In this document: one piece after another, positions 52,451-62,291 of the stretch
Layout: each line of letters begins with the position of its first letter
How positions within the stretch are numbered: the stretch's first letter is position 1
NCBI GenBank assembly: GCA_963820955.1
Contig: CAWGCA010000002.1
Coordinates: forward strand, 55,514 to 119,513
DNA length: 64,000 bases
Direction: 5' to 3'
DNA from: CAWGCA01 sp963820955
GTDB taxonomy: Bacteria > Pseudomonadota > Gammaproteobacteria > Chromatiales > Chromatiaceae
Notes under the pieces: model-generated
Told to the model about the DNA's origin: nothing
The model's database searches: none
The model's input: the letters and a program-made list of their open reading frames with translations, nothing else
Program-made: the position numbers and the translations under genes

Positions 52451-55045
52451 ATGAGTAACGAATCCTCGAAGAGCGAATCTCCCAAGCAGGAGATCCCGGG
52501 AGTGAACAAAGGCACTCTATTCATGCCGCTCCTGTTGCTGGGCGTGATTGTCGTAATCTTTGGCGGCCGTGAGATCGAGCGGCCGGACATACTTGTAGAA
52601 ATAACGAAATACTTTCCTGACCTCCAGAAGGCTCAGCTAGACACTCTAGGGTTGCTTCTCCTTTACTCACTGGTCCCCGGCATCATTGGCTCGATTTATC
52701 GTCGGGCTTTCTGGAAGTGGTTCCTATTGGCATTCCTGATTCTATTCACGATCAACTGGCTCTTTCTCGTGCCCGTTGCCGACGCAACACCAACCCCAAC
52801 AAAACCTTGGACGAGACCGCTGTTTCTGTTCATAGAATTGCAATGCATTCTACTGTTGCTAGCCTTCCGTCTCCGACCACATTCCGATTTCTTCCAGGAC
52901 GCCGACCATCAGTCGGGGATGACGAAATTCATCGGGATTGTTGCAGGGTTGATTCACGCGCTTCTGACCGTTTTGATACGGAAGTGGGCCAGGTGGTTGA
53001 CCGCATTCTTGCTTGGGCTCGCCATCGTCGGCAGCGTGTGGTTGTTGTCCTCGTGGGCGTGGGGGGACCCGAAGACGTGGGTCCCGACCGTCACCTGGGC
53101 CCTGAAATTTGATGGGAACCTGGCGGAATGGCTCGTGCTGCAGGGCGTGCTGATCGTGTTAGTGCTTGCCTTTAGTATGTTTGGCTTGAGGCAATTGGCC
53201 GATCACAGCGATGAGAATCTCGAATCTGACCCAAGGTTTGCTAGGTTTAGCAGATACGTGAAGGCCGTTACCGACGACAAGCATCCAGACAGGAAGAACA
53301 TCGTGGTTTGCTTCGACGGCACCGGGAACGAACCCGGGACTACAGACCTTGGTTCCCCGGCCGAGACGAACGTCTATAAGCTCTTCAAGATGCTCAAAGG
53401 GGCACCACCGCTAGCGCACAACAACGCCAGCTTATGCAAAGTGTACCGGGATGACGACAAGACGTTTGCCAAGCAGATCGCCTTCTACTACAACGGCGTG
53501 GGCACCAAGGCAGAGAACAGCCAGCTTATATTTCTCATGGGCGGCGCCTTCGGATTGGGCGCCAGCGGCATCGTGGAGCGGGCTTACCTGGATGTGGCGC
53601 GAGAGTATCGGCACGGCGATCGGGTTTTCATCTTCGGCTTCAGCCGCGGCGCGGCCATTGCGCGCCTTTTCGCCGGCGTCCTCGGCCGACGCGGTAGCCC
53701 CAAGAGTCTGTGGACCCTGCGTCTTTTCGGCCGACATTGGATGGTTTGGCAATCAAAGCAGATCGAAGCCGTTAAGGTCGCCGTGCTTGGCTGCTGGGAC
53801 ACGGTAGGCGCCTTCCGGATCAGCAAGAACATCCTCGGCATCCCTTTCCAGAAGATAAATCTTCTGAAGGACTTCACCGTGTCTCTCTGCGTGAAGCGCG
53901 CCTATCATATGGTCGCCCTCGACGAGACGCGGGACGCCTTTGAGCCGACGTTGATGGATCCGGACCCCACAGCCCCAGATCGCATCACCGAGGTCTGGTT
54001 CAGTGGCAACCATTCGAACATTGGCGGCTATTACGCCACGGATAAGCTGTCGAACGTGACGCTCGACTTTTTACTCCGCCGCGTTAGCAGCGGCTACGCT
54101 GGAGGCGACGGAATGAAACCGGGAGACGAGTCCTGGGGACTCTACCTGAGCGCAAAAAAACGCCCAGATACCCATGATCCCAGCGGGCAAGATGCGAATC
54201 TCGACCCTATGGGAACATTGCGGCAAGAGACCGGACCCATGTATTCGTATGCACCTCGCACATTGCCGCTACACGCCGTCACCCACGACAGCGTCTTCGT
54301 GCGCCTGCAGCACGCTGAGCCCGTGTACGCACCACAAAGTCTGTTCAACCTTAATATGGAGGTGCTCGAAAAACGAAAAGTCATCAAGACGGCAGTGGAT
54401 GGACTCAAGGAAACCAATCCACAAGAGAACTGGAACGCGCTCCAAGAATGCAGCAAAAAGTTGGCGCTGAGGAAGAAGTGCTCCACCTTGCCCCAGTCTG
54501 ACTACAAAACCTTAGCGGGAGAACTGGATAACTTCCCGACAAATAAGATTCCGTTTCTTCTTGCGGAGCTCATCCAGATAGCCAAGAATATTGTCGTTTC
54601 CCCGAAGGAGATAAAGGGTCTCGATGAACGCGAGAAAGCCTTCTATAAAGAGTTGGCTGAAGCGGTACCTTACGATCAATTTTTCTACTCCAAACTGGAT
54701 CACCAAGCGATAGAAACGAACAGGGAAATAAGACGGCACCTACTTCCCATTGCCGACAAATTGCGGACAACAATCAAAGGTGATACCAGCACGGACTGGA
54801 AGCAACTCGATACTGCGCGCACGCGACTGAGAGAACTGGTGAAAGAGATAGTGACGAAACTCGGCTATCCGCCGTCAACTGGCAACTATGACAAAGAACA
54901 GGTGAAGGAACTTAACGGCATTCTCCATGAAGCAATAGGGCGGCAGCGCAAACGAGTCGATAAGACCAATCCACCACCGAAAGTATTGGTCCTTCCGCCC
55001 AGCGTGCTCGATTCGCCTTCCGTGGATTCTGTCGCGAAGCCGTAG
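52451..55045 (+). CDS. Large membrane-anchored DUF2235 hydrolase
   Basis: The 864-residue protein has four or five N-terminal helices (about residues 23-38, 66-82, 88-108, 123-140 and 160-200), another near 228-245, and a DUF2235 hydrolase domain from 283 to about 610. The domain opens NIVVCFDGTGNEPGTTDLG and contains GFSRGAAIARLFAG (Ser398), GCWDTVGAF, ALDETRDAFEPTL and VWFSGNHSNIGGYY. A helical charged C-terminus of about 250 residues follows. This differs from the Tle1-like copy at 49025 by its membrane anchor and long tail. Its stop codon lies at the first bases of the right 60-bp repeat, so the natural C-terminus may be longer or shorter than seen. Substrate unknown; possibly an intracellular membrane-acting lipase. 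Confidence 0.83.
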   Translation: MSNESSKSESPKQEIPGVNKGTLFMPLLLLGVIVVIFGGREIERPDILVEITKYFPDLQKAQLDTLGLLLLYSLVPGIIGSIYRRAFWKWFLLAFLILFTINWLFLVPVADATPTPTKPWTRPLFLFIELQCILLLLAFRLRPHSDFFQDADHQSGMTKFIGIVAGLIHALLTVLIRKWARWLTAFLLGLAIVGSVWLLSSWAWGDPKTWVPTVTWALKFDGNLAEWLVLQGVLIVLVLAFSMFGLRQLADHSDENLESDPRFARFSRYVKAVTDDKHPDRKNIVVCFDGTGNEPGTTDLGSPAETNVYKLFKMLKGAPPLAHNNASLCKVYRDDDKTFAKQIAFYYNGVGTKAENSQLIFLMGGAFGLGASGIVERAYLDVAREYRHGDRVFIFGFSRGAAIARLFAGVLGRRGSPKSLWTLRLFGRHWMVWQSKQIEAVKVAVLGCWDTVGAFRISKNILGIPFQKINLLKDFTVSLCVKRAYHMVALDETRDAFEPTLMDPDPTAPDRITEVWFSGNHSNIGGYYATDKLSNVTLDFLLRRVSSGYAGGDGMKPGDESWGLYLSAKKRPDTHDPSGQDANLDPMGTLRQETGPMYSYAPRTLPLHAVTHDSVFVRLQHAEPVYAPQSLFNLNMEVLEKRKVIKTAVDGLKETNPQENWNALQECSKKLALRKKCSTLPQSDYKTLAGELDNFPTNKIPFLLAELIQIAKNIVVSPKEIKGLDEREKAFYKELAEAVPYDQFFYSKLDHQAIETNREIRRHLLPIADKLRTTIKGDTSTDWKQLDTARTRLRELVKEIVTKLGYPPSTGNYDKEQVKELNGILHEAIGRQRKRVDKTNPPPKVLVLPPSVLDSPSVDSVAKP

Positions 55046-55103
55046 GGTGCAAATATCAGAATGCTAACTTTCAAGCCGCTTGCCGATAGTAGAAATTCAG
55101 CAA
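55044..55103. repeat. 60-bp direct repeat, right copy (IS end)
   Basis: This copy is identical to 50772-50831. It overlaps the stop codon of the large DUF2235 gene and is fused directly to the left side of another IS remnant. Confidence 0.85.
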
Positions 55104-55146
55104 CCCCATACGGTCAAAATACTCATGCAGCTTCTCGATGGTAGTT

Positions 55147-56260
55147 GTGGCTCCTCTAAATCGATCCGCCAGAGTGTCCACGAGTATGATTCACGAGACG
55201 GGTGAAAGAAAACTTGTTCACGCAGCATCTCGCCAAGCGTAACGATGATGTAGACCTCCGACTCGCGGCAACGCTACGATCTTCGCTTCGCTTGAAGGTC
55301 GCGTGGTGACAACCCTGCCACTTGGCGCGTCTTTGGCGAGCCCCAAATGGCATCGATCTTCGTGATAGTAGTCGAGGTAAGAGCGTATAAGCCGGATAAA
55401 ATGTTGCCGGTCAAAGACAATCACATGATCGAGCACTTCCCGTCGGCAGCTGCCGATCCATCGCTCCGCGACGCCATTCTGCCATGGACTTCGGTAAGCG
55501 GTGCGGCAGGGTTTGATACCCATGGCCTTGATGAATCTGACCACCTCGGTGCTGAAGATCGCGTCTCGGTCGAATATCAGGCAGTTCGGTGCCGTGTCAA
55601 AGGGGAACGCCTCACGCAACTGCTGGATCACCCATGCCGCCGTCGGATTAAAGGTCGCGTTGAAATGTAAAATGCGCCTTTGGCTGTGGTCGATGACGAA
55701 AAATCCATACAGGAACCTGAGCGAAGCGGTGGGAACAGTGAATAAGTCCATCGCTGCAATCACATCTTTGTGATTTCGCAAGAAAACCATCCAGCGTTTG
55801 AGCTGATCAGGATCGGATGGCAGCCGCGGCATGTACCGCGACACCGTGGCCTCGGAGACCTCGAATCCGAGTTTCATCAATTCACCGTGGATGCGTGGCG
55901 CGCCCCAACCATCGGTTGCCATCTCGCGAATGAGGTCACGGATGGTGGCATCAATTCGAGGTCGAGCGGGATGCCGCTGCCGGGAGATCATAGCCCAGTG
56001 GCGACGAAATCGATCCCGATGCCACGGTGTCCGTTTTCACTATAACCAGTGTGTTCGTCAACCTCGGCCAGACCGCACGCAGCGCCACCCAGAAGGCACG
56101 GTCTGCATTATCAAGAGTAGGTCTACGCCGCTGCTTAAGAAGCGTCGCCACTTGTTGACGGAGCGCCACGTTCTCAATAACCAGGTCGGCGCGCGAGCGG
56201 ATAACCGCTCTCAGGACACGGACGATAAATGAGATGAGGAAGACCACAAGACGTACCATG
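55147..56260 (-). mobile_element. IS with rve transposase, defective copy 1
   Basis: It shares sequence with 60210-61035 across about 800 bp. The transposase is split: 55951-56259 is the N-terminal frame (VIENVALRQQVATLLKQRRRP) and 55218-55991 the rve part (AAMDLFTVPTASLRFLYGFFVIDHSQRR; DRDAIFSTEVVRF; SPWQNGVAERWIGSCRREVLDH). A deletion of about seven bases near 56030, compared with copy 2, breaks the joint. Both copies lie in the same orientation. Confidence 0.85.
55218..55991 (-). pseudogene. rve transposase, catalytic part (copy 1)
   Basis: The 257-residue frame holds an HTH (IRDLIREMATDGWGAPRIHGELMKLGF) and an intact-looking DDE core: AAMDLFTVP with Asp, CLIFDRDAIFSTEVV with Asp, and VAERWIGSCRREVL with Glu. 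It ends VGGLHHRYAWRDAA. Only the join to the N-terminal frame is broken, so it lacks the first about 90 residues. The DNA-binding part lies at 55951-56259. Confidence 0.85.
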
Positions 56261-56339
56261 GTGTCGGAGTGTGCCGTGCTGTTCTAAGAATTTCAAGTTC
56301 GAGCTGGCACCGATACCAGAAATCTGAATGAAGCATAAG

Positions 56340-57046
56340 TCACTGATTTTCTGAGCGGATGAGTTTTGTGGAGCGACAGCCGAACCACTCAGGGTAACTG
56401 CCAGCAAACAGGTTGGTGGCAATCACCGCGAAGACGTAATAAAGGATCATCTTTACCAGGGCGATGGGAACCAGCCACAGGGCAATGCCCTCCCCCACGC
56501 TAGCGGCCACCCGGGTCGCCTGAACCTTGTCCATACGTATGGCCAACGTCGCCCGCAGCACCCGCCCGCCGTCCATGGGAAAGGCCGGCAGCAGTTTGAA
56601 GACGGCCAGCATAATGTTGATCACCATGAGCAATTCCAGAAACGGCCCGCCGGTTAGGTTGAGGTGATCCACCGGCACCAGCACGTTGCTTACACTGAGC
56701 CACAACCCTAGCACAAGCGCAATCACCAAGTTGACCGCCGGCCCCGCCAACGCCACAGTAATCTCCTGTTTCGGATCGTCGGGCATGCGCTCCAGGGCAG
56801 CGACGCCGCCGATGGGTAACAGCGTGATGCGCCGGGTGCGAATGCCGTAACGCCGTGCCGTCAGCGCGTGTCCCAACTCGTGCAGCACCACGCAGGCGAA
56901 CAGCGCCAGGATAAAACCGACACCGCTGATGACAGCGACCAGGCTGCCCTCCAATTGCCGCCAATCCAGGCAATGAGAATAAAGAAGGTGGCATGGACGT
57001 AGACATCGATACCAGCGAGCCGGGTCAGTTTCCAGGACCATTTCAT
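56340..57046 (-). pseudogene. M50 site-2-type zinc protease, frameshifted
   Basis: The true start is ATG 57046 (MKWSWKLTRLAGIDVYVHATFFILIAWIG), with AGGAGG nine bases upstream. The frame slips near 56955 from GGNWRAAW to EGSLVAVISGVGFILAL. The rest has CVVLHELGHALTARRYG with the HELGH zinc site, the LLPIGGVAALERMPDDPKQE loop and FPMDGGRVLRA with the third ligand. Family members clip membrane-bound anti-sigma factors or other membrane proteins. The usual CBS tail is missing; the end RSTKLIRSENQ runs toward the IS. It overlaps the promoter side of the P-type ATPase gene, 101 bases downstream of its stop. Confidence 0.83.
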
Positions 57047-57146
57047 GTTTCACAGCCTCCTGTTTCCCGATGAAGTTGGAACGGCTCCTACAATCCTATA
57101 ACCCGATAGATTACCGGACCTTCCGGCATCAGGCATCCCGCTCCCA

Positions 57147-59993
57147 CTATCTATTTCGATCCATGCGCCGCACAAAATACTTCTCCAACTCAACGAGAAA
57201 TAATACAGAGGAGGAGACCAGCAGGATGCGTAACCATATACTGAAGTCGATTGCCGTAGTGCCAAATAAGGATTGCAGCGGCGCAAAGTAGGTAAAACCC
57301 AGCTGGAAGATGATAAGGATGCCGATAGCGATCAGCACATAACGGTTGCCTGTTAATCCTGCCCAGCTAAATACCGATGCTTTGATATAACGGGAATTGA
57401 ATAGATAAAATATCTCGAACATGACCAGTGTATTTACAGCTACCGTACGTGCGTGCTCAATACTAACTTCTCGTTCCATCTCCCACAGAAAGAGTCCGAA
57501 TGTTCCGCTCATCAGAATAATGGAGACAAATGCAACACGCCAAATAAGATGGAGTGTTAGCATCGGTTCATGAGCATCGCGTGGCGGGCGCTGCATGACA
57601 TTTTTTTCGGATGGTTCAAATGCCAGCGCCAAAGCCAATGTAACCGCGGTAATCATATTCACCCACAGAATCTGCACTGGCGTTAAGGGCAGTTGGTGAA
57701 AACCAAACAAGATGGCGGCAAGGATAATCAGTGCCTCACCTCCGTTGGTTGGTAAAATGAAGAGAATGGCCTTCTTGAGGTTGTCGTAGACCGTGCGTCC
57801 TTCTTCCACGGCATGTGTGATAGAGGCAAAATTATCATCGACCAAGACCATTTCGGCGGCTTCCTTTGCCGCTTCCGTGCCATTTTGACCCATGGCTGTG
57901 CCTACGTCTGCGCGTTTCAATGCCGGGGCGTCGTTTACACCATCACCCGTCATCGCTACGATCAAACCCTGATCCTGCAACAGTCTGACTAAAAGCAGCT
58001 TGTGCTCAGGATTTACCCGCGCATACACATCAACATCCGGCACTCGTTGCCGCAACTCGTCCTCACTCATGCCTTCAAGTTCCTGTCCGGTAATTACGTC
58101 ATCGGTGTTAATGAGTTTGAGTTGCCGGGCGATGGCACGGGCGGTGGCACCGTGATCACCAGTGATCATCTTCACCCGGATACCCGCCATACCGCACGTT
58201 TGCACTGCAGCTATGGCTTCCTCGCGAGGGGGGTCGATCAAGCCGAACATGCCAAGCATGATCAGGTTATCTTCTACATCACTGAAGTTGAGTTCCACCT
58301 GTTCATAGCTAACTGGTTTAACGGCAATGGCCAATACTCGTTTTCCTTCCAGCGCCATTTCTTCAATACGAATCAACCAATAGTTTCTATCCAGAGGTTG
58401 ATCACCATCAAGGGCCCTCTGATGAGCACACATCTCCAATACACGTTCAGGCGCGCCTTTGAGAATGATGAAGGCTTCACCGGTGTGACTATGATGAAGC
58501 GTTGCCATAAAGCGATGCTCGGATTCAAATGGGATGAGATCAGTGCGCGGATATTGTTTTGCTTCTTCCTCAATATTCAAACCTGCCTTTAATCCAGCCA
58601 CCAGCAAAGCCCCTTCCATAGGGTCTCCATGAACCAACCACTCACTGTTATTCTGTTCCAGTGATGAATCATTACAGAGCACCGCAGCCCTAACCACCTC
58701 CAGCAGAAGAGGCCTCTCGTTGGGAAGCACGTCCCGGTTCAACAGAGAAATCGCACCGTGGGGGTCATAGCCTGCGCCACCGAGTTCAAATAGATTGCAG
58801 GTAGTCGCAATCGTGCGCACAGTCATTTCATTACGGGTCAGGGTGCCGGTTTTATCTGAGCAAATGACTGAAACAGCTCCTAGCGTCTCGACAGCGGGAA
58901 GTCTGCGTATAATGGCATTACGCCGAGCCATCCGCTGTACACCGATAGCCAGGGTGATGGTCATGATTGCGGGCAGTCCTTCGGGTATCGCGGCCACCGC
59001 CAGACTTACCGCGGCAAGAAACATTTCAGCGATGATGTAATCGCGAACCATTACGCCAAATACGAAAGTGACCACAGCGATCACCAGAATCGCCGCAGTA
59101 AGCCATCGGCCAAACTGGGCCATTTGACGTAATAGTGGGGTCGTCACTGACTCCACTTCCGATACTAGAGTGCTGATGCGACCAATCTCGGTTTGTTCGC
59201 CGGTCGCAACCACCACACCGGCACCCTGCCCATGGGTAACAAGGGTGCCAGAATAGGCCATACAGCAACGATCGCCAATCACTGTTTTCTTTACGACAGG
59301 TTCGGTGATCTTTTCTACCGCTATCGACTCACCTGTCAGCACCGACTCCTGAATTTGAAGTCCCTTGACACGGAACAATCGCAGGTCTGTCGGCACTTTA
59401 TCGCCAGATTGCAGCATGACGATATCACCTGGCACCAACTCATCAGCCTGGATGGTTACTTGCCGGCCATCGCGCACAACCATGGCATGCGGAGAGAGCA
59501 TCTGCCGTATTGCTCTCAAAGCATCCTCGGCCTTGCCCTCCTGCACAAACCCGATCACTGCATTGATAAGGACTACACCCAGGATCACACTGGCATCCAC
59601 CCAGTGTCCCAGTAATGCCGTGACGGCACTCGCCGCAATCAACACATAGATCAGCACATTATGAAATTGGTAGAAAAACCGGACCAATGGACCACGCGTG
59701 ATTGTTTCGGGAAGCCGATTCGCCCCATATTTGGAAAGTCTGTGAGTTACCTCTTCTCTGGATAGACCGTCTTTTGTTGTATTGAGTGATTCGAAGGCTG
59801 CATTAGTGCTTTCAGCATGCCAGCTTTCTGAAGTCGAAACATCGTCACCCGGCCAACCATTTCGCTTTTTGAGCGCGTTAAGCGTCTGGCGCGTAACCAC
59901 ACCTCCAACAACAGCCAGAATGACCAACATGGCAAGGACGATCAGCCATTCTACGACTGCAATATCGAAATGCCATGTAAGATCGTCATTCAT
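57147..59993 (-). CDS. P-type (P2-like) cation-transporting ATPase
   Basis: The 948-residue pump has the full P-type plan. There is an N-terminal extra helix (IAVVEWLIVLAMLVILAVVGG), an N domain with SREEVTHRLSKYGANRLPE, an actuator with LTGES (219-223), membrane segment PEGLP (337-341), the phosphorylated Asp380 in SDKTGTLT, a hinge MTGDGVNDAPALKRADVG, and a C-terminal cation_ATPase_C region. PEGLP and the overall architecture place it with Ca2+/Na+/K+ ATPases (PMCA/SERCA/Na,K-like) of bacteria. The cation cannot be read from sequence alone. It is intact and forms a unit with the upstream-decayed M50 protease, enclosed by the two IS copies. The ATG at 59993 has no strong ribosome-binding site. 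Confidence 0.93.
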   Translation of the reverse strand: MNDDLTWHFDIAVVEWLIVLAMLVILAVVGGVVTRQTLNALKKRNGWPGDDVSTSESWHAESTNAAFESLNTTKDGLSREEVTHRLSKYGANRLPETITRGPLVRFFYQFHNVLIYVLIAASAVTALLGHWVDASVILGVVLINAVIGFVQEGKAEDALRAIRQMLSPHAMVVRDGRQVTIQADELVPGDIVMLQSGDKVPTDLRLFRVKGLQIQESVLTGESIAVEKITEPVVKKTVIGDRCCMAYSGTLVTHGQGAGVVVATGEQTEIGRISTLVSEVESVTTPLLRQMAQFGRWLTAAILVIAVVTFVFGVMVRDYIIAEMFLAAVSLAVAAIPEGLPAIMTITLAIGVQRMARRNAIIRRLPAVETLGAVSVICSDKTGTLTRNEMTVRTIATTCNLFELGGAGYDPHGAISLLNRDVLPNERPLLLEVVRAAVLCNDSSLEQNNSEWLVHGDPMEGALLVAGLKAGLNIEEEAKQYPRTDLIPFESEHRFMATLHHSHTGEAFIILKGAPERVLEMCAHQRALDGDQPLDRNYWLIRIEEMALEGKRVLAIAVKPVSYEQVELNFSDVEDNLIMLGMFGLIDPPREEAIAAVQTCGMAGIRVKMITGDHGATARAIARQLKLINTDDVITGQELEGMSEDELRQRVPDVDVYARVNPEHKLLLVRLLQDQGLIVAMTGDGVNDAPALKRADVGTAMGQNGTEAAKEAAEMVLVDDNFASITHAVEEGRTVYDNLKKAILFILPTNGGEALIILAAILFGFHQLPLTPVQILWVNMITAVTLALALAFEPSEKNVMQRPPRDAHEPMLTLHLIWRVAFVSIILMSGTFGLFLWEMEREVSIEHARTVAVNTLVMFEIFYLFNSRYIKASVFSWAGLTGNRYVLIAIGILIIFQLGFTYFAPLQSLFGTTAIDFSIWLRILLVSSSVLFLVELEKYFVRRMDRNR

Positions 59994-60209
59994 TTGGATA
60001 CCTCATTGCTTGGGTAATTTTATCTGACATGAACGATCCACCCCAGAACGTACGTGGGATTCTTCGTAGCTTGCCATGCTGCGGAAACAAAAATACCATA
60101 TACTTGGAATTCTCAATAGCACAACATTCCGGTCACTAATATCTAGATTATTTTCAGATCTTTCTACTGATAAGCAAGACCGTTATCCCCAAAGCTAAGA
60201 AAACGGCTT

Positions 60210-61035
60210 GTGTCTCCTCAAAATCGATCTGCGTGAAAGTCCATGAGTATGATTCGCGAGACGGGCGAAAGAAAAATTGTTCACGCAGCATCTTGCCAAG
60301 CGTAACGATGATGTAGACCTCCGACTCGCGGCAACGCTACGATCTTCGCGTTGCTTGAAGGTCGCATGGCGACAACCCTTCCACTTGGCGCGTCTTTGGC
60401 GATCCCCAAATGGCAGCGATCTTCGTGGTAGTAGTCAATGTAAGAGCGCATAAGCCGTATAAAATAATGCCGGTCAAAGACGATCACATGATCGAGCAGC
60501 TACCGTCGGCAGCTGCCGATCCATCGCTGCAATCACATCTTTGTGATCTCGCAAGAAAACCATCCAGCGTTTGAGCTGGTCAGGATCGGAAGGCAGCCGC
60601 GGCATGTAACGCGACACCGTAGCCTCGGAGACCCCGAATCCGAGTTTCATCAATTCACCGTGGATGCGTGGCGCGCCCCAACCATCGGTTGCCATCTCGC
60701 GAATGAGGTCTCGGATGGTGGCGTCAATTCGAGGTCGACCGGGATGCCGCTGCCGCGAGATAATAGCCCAATGGCGACGGAATCGCTCCCGATGCCACTT
60801 TGCCACGGTGTCTGTTTTCACAATAACCAGTGTGTTCGTCCACCTCGGCCAGGCCGCCCGCAGCGCCACCCAGAAGGCACGGTCTGATTATCAAGGATAG
60901 GTCTACGCCGCTGCTTAAGAAGCGTAGCCACTTGTTGGTGGAGCGCTACGTTTTCAATAACCAGATTGGCGCGCGAGCAGATAACCGCCTTCAGGACGCG
61001 GTCGGTAAACGTGACAGGAACCTTCATCACAAACC
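60210..61035 (-). mobile_element. IS with rve transposase, defective copy 2 (internal deletion)
   Basis: It aligns with copy 1 (55147-56260) on both sides, but about 270 bp in the middle of the transposase gene are absent, joined at CCATCGCT (60520s). The missing part includes the second catalytic Asp and Glu. An additional small deletion near 60886 shifts the N-terminal frame (ILDNQTV in place of ILDNADRAF). The orientation equals copy 1, so the two flank the ATPase and protease as direct repeats. Confidence 0.85.
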
Positions 61036-61262
61036 AACTCCAGTCTCCTAGCAGAAATATTTGCACGACCCAATCTTGGTCTGGGAACAATAGGGTCCAA
61101 GGAATGCAATAAATGGAAAACACAACGCAGGCCAAAATCCGCAACAGCGCTCCCTTTCTCTTTTCGATACTCGCAAATGCCAAGTAAACCCATATTGGCA
61201 TATTTTTGGCTTTCCCATTACTCTATCTCCCGAGTTCGGCCGGAACTGACCGTTCACAATAA

Positions 61263-61292
61263 CGAAAAAGGCGACCCGAAGGCCGCCGTTTT
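61263..61292 (-). terminator. Rho-independent terminator of the VPLPA-CTERM gene
   Basis: On the minus strand GGCGGCC-TTCG-GGTCGCC is followed by TTTTTCGTT. The stem has one mismatch. It lies just after the stop at 61307. Confidence 0.7.
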
Positions 61293-61306
61293 AGAGCTAC
61301 TGTGAA

Positions 61307-61909
61307 TTAACCTGTTTTCTTTTTTCTGGCTATTTCGATCAATCCCAATAGACCGGAACCGAAGAGCCAGACGGCTGCGGGGATAGGAACAGGATTGCTC
61401 CATACAGCAAAAGTAAGATTATCTCTTGGAGAAAAGTCCACGTCAGTAGGCCAACCCGCAAAACCTGTGGAAGAATCAAGATTATCTAGGTTTCTATTTC
61501 GTGCAAATGAGGTAGCAAACCCAGAGGATGTAGGAGGTGGGTCACTAATTGGCGAATGTACATTACAAACAAAGTCATTAGTAGCACCACCGCACCCGTT
61601 TGTCAGGCCAGGGATAGTATCAAATTGACCAGCTTGAGTATCAATGAAAACCTGTTCTAACAGCGCAGCATTCGCTGCTTCTCCAGTAGCTATATCGGGA
61701 ATAAAGAAATCTGATGGCTCATCGCAACCTCCAAAGAGGGAAATACACGTGCCATCTTGAAAACTTACATCATATAAAGCACCGTTTACACTTACCCCCG
61801 TGGCATCCATCAGTATTCCGTTTTGTATATTCAATACTGCGCCAAATGATGAGGTTGTTTATGCGAATAACAATACACATAACAAACTTAATATATGTCC
61901 TATTTTCAT
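61307..61909 (-). pseudogene. VPLPA-CTERM surface protein with a stop in the signal peptide
   Basis: ATG 61909 has GGAG eight bases upstream and reads MKIGHILSLLCVLLFA, an ideal signal peptide, but the next codon is TAA (61861-61859). Translation in the same frame then continues TTSSFGAVLNIQNGIL and goes on for about 185 residues with DPPPTSSGF and DNLDSSTGF. The end has the VPLPA-CTERM sorting signal PVPIPAAVWLFGSGLLGLIEIARKKK: a proline-rich site, a membrane helix and a basic tail. Such proteins are sorted by an exosortase/rhombosortase-like system to the surface. Apart from the stop, the gene is complete and has its own terminator. A start at the internal ATG of MDATGV would give a protein without signal peptide. 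Confidence 0.75.
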
Positions 61910-62260
61910 TTGATATTTCTCCATTGTTGATATAAAGCAGTGCGAATTTAATAGATTCAGGCCTTTTTATCTAGATGCTTTCTTCGATCTACTGCCAGCC
62001 GCAGTTGATTGAAAAACGTTAAGATTCATCGATAGCCAAAAACTCAAGCCATACCAACTTCTGCTTAGTATGAAAGGAATAATCCCTACCCTGAATAGGG
62101 AAAAGGCGATAGCGATTGCTTATATAACAAGCGGTGGAAAGACAACAAAGGGTCGTGAACTGCCTTTTAGCATAGCTAATAAAACCGATTGCTGAAGGAC
62201 GGGAGACGACCACAAGATTCCGCTCCATCTCTTTCTACTTGCTGTCCGATTTGATTTTGT
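61910..62260. other. Intergenic interval between VPLPA-CTERM gene and ISL3 element
   Basis: AT-rich, without a supported gene. It holds the start region of the VPLPA-CTERM gene and ends at the left border of the ISL3 element. Confidence 0.4.
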
Positions 62261-62291
62261 GGATCTTCAGCGGAATTAGTGGGTTCAATTA

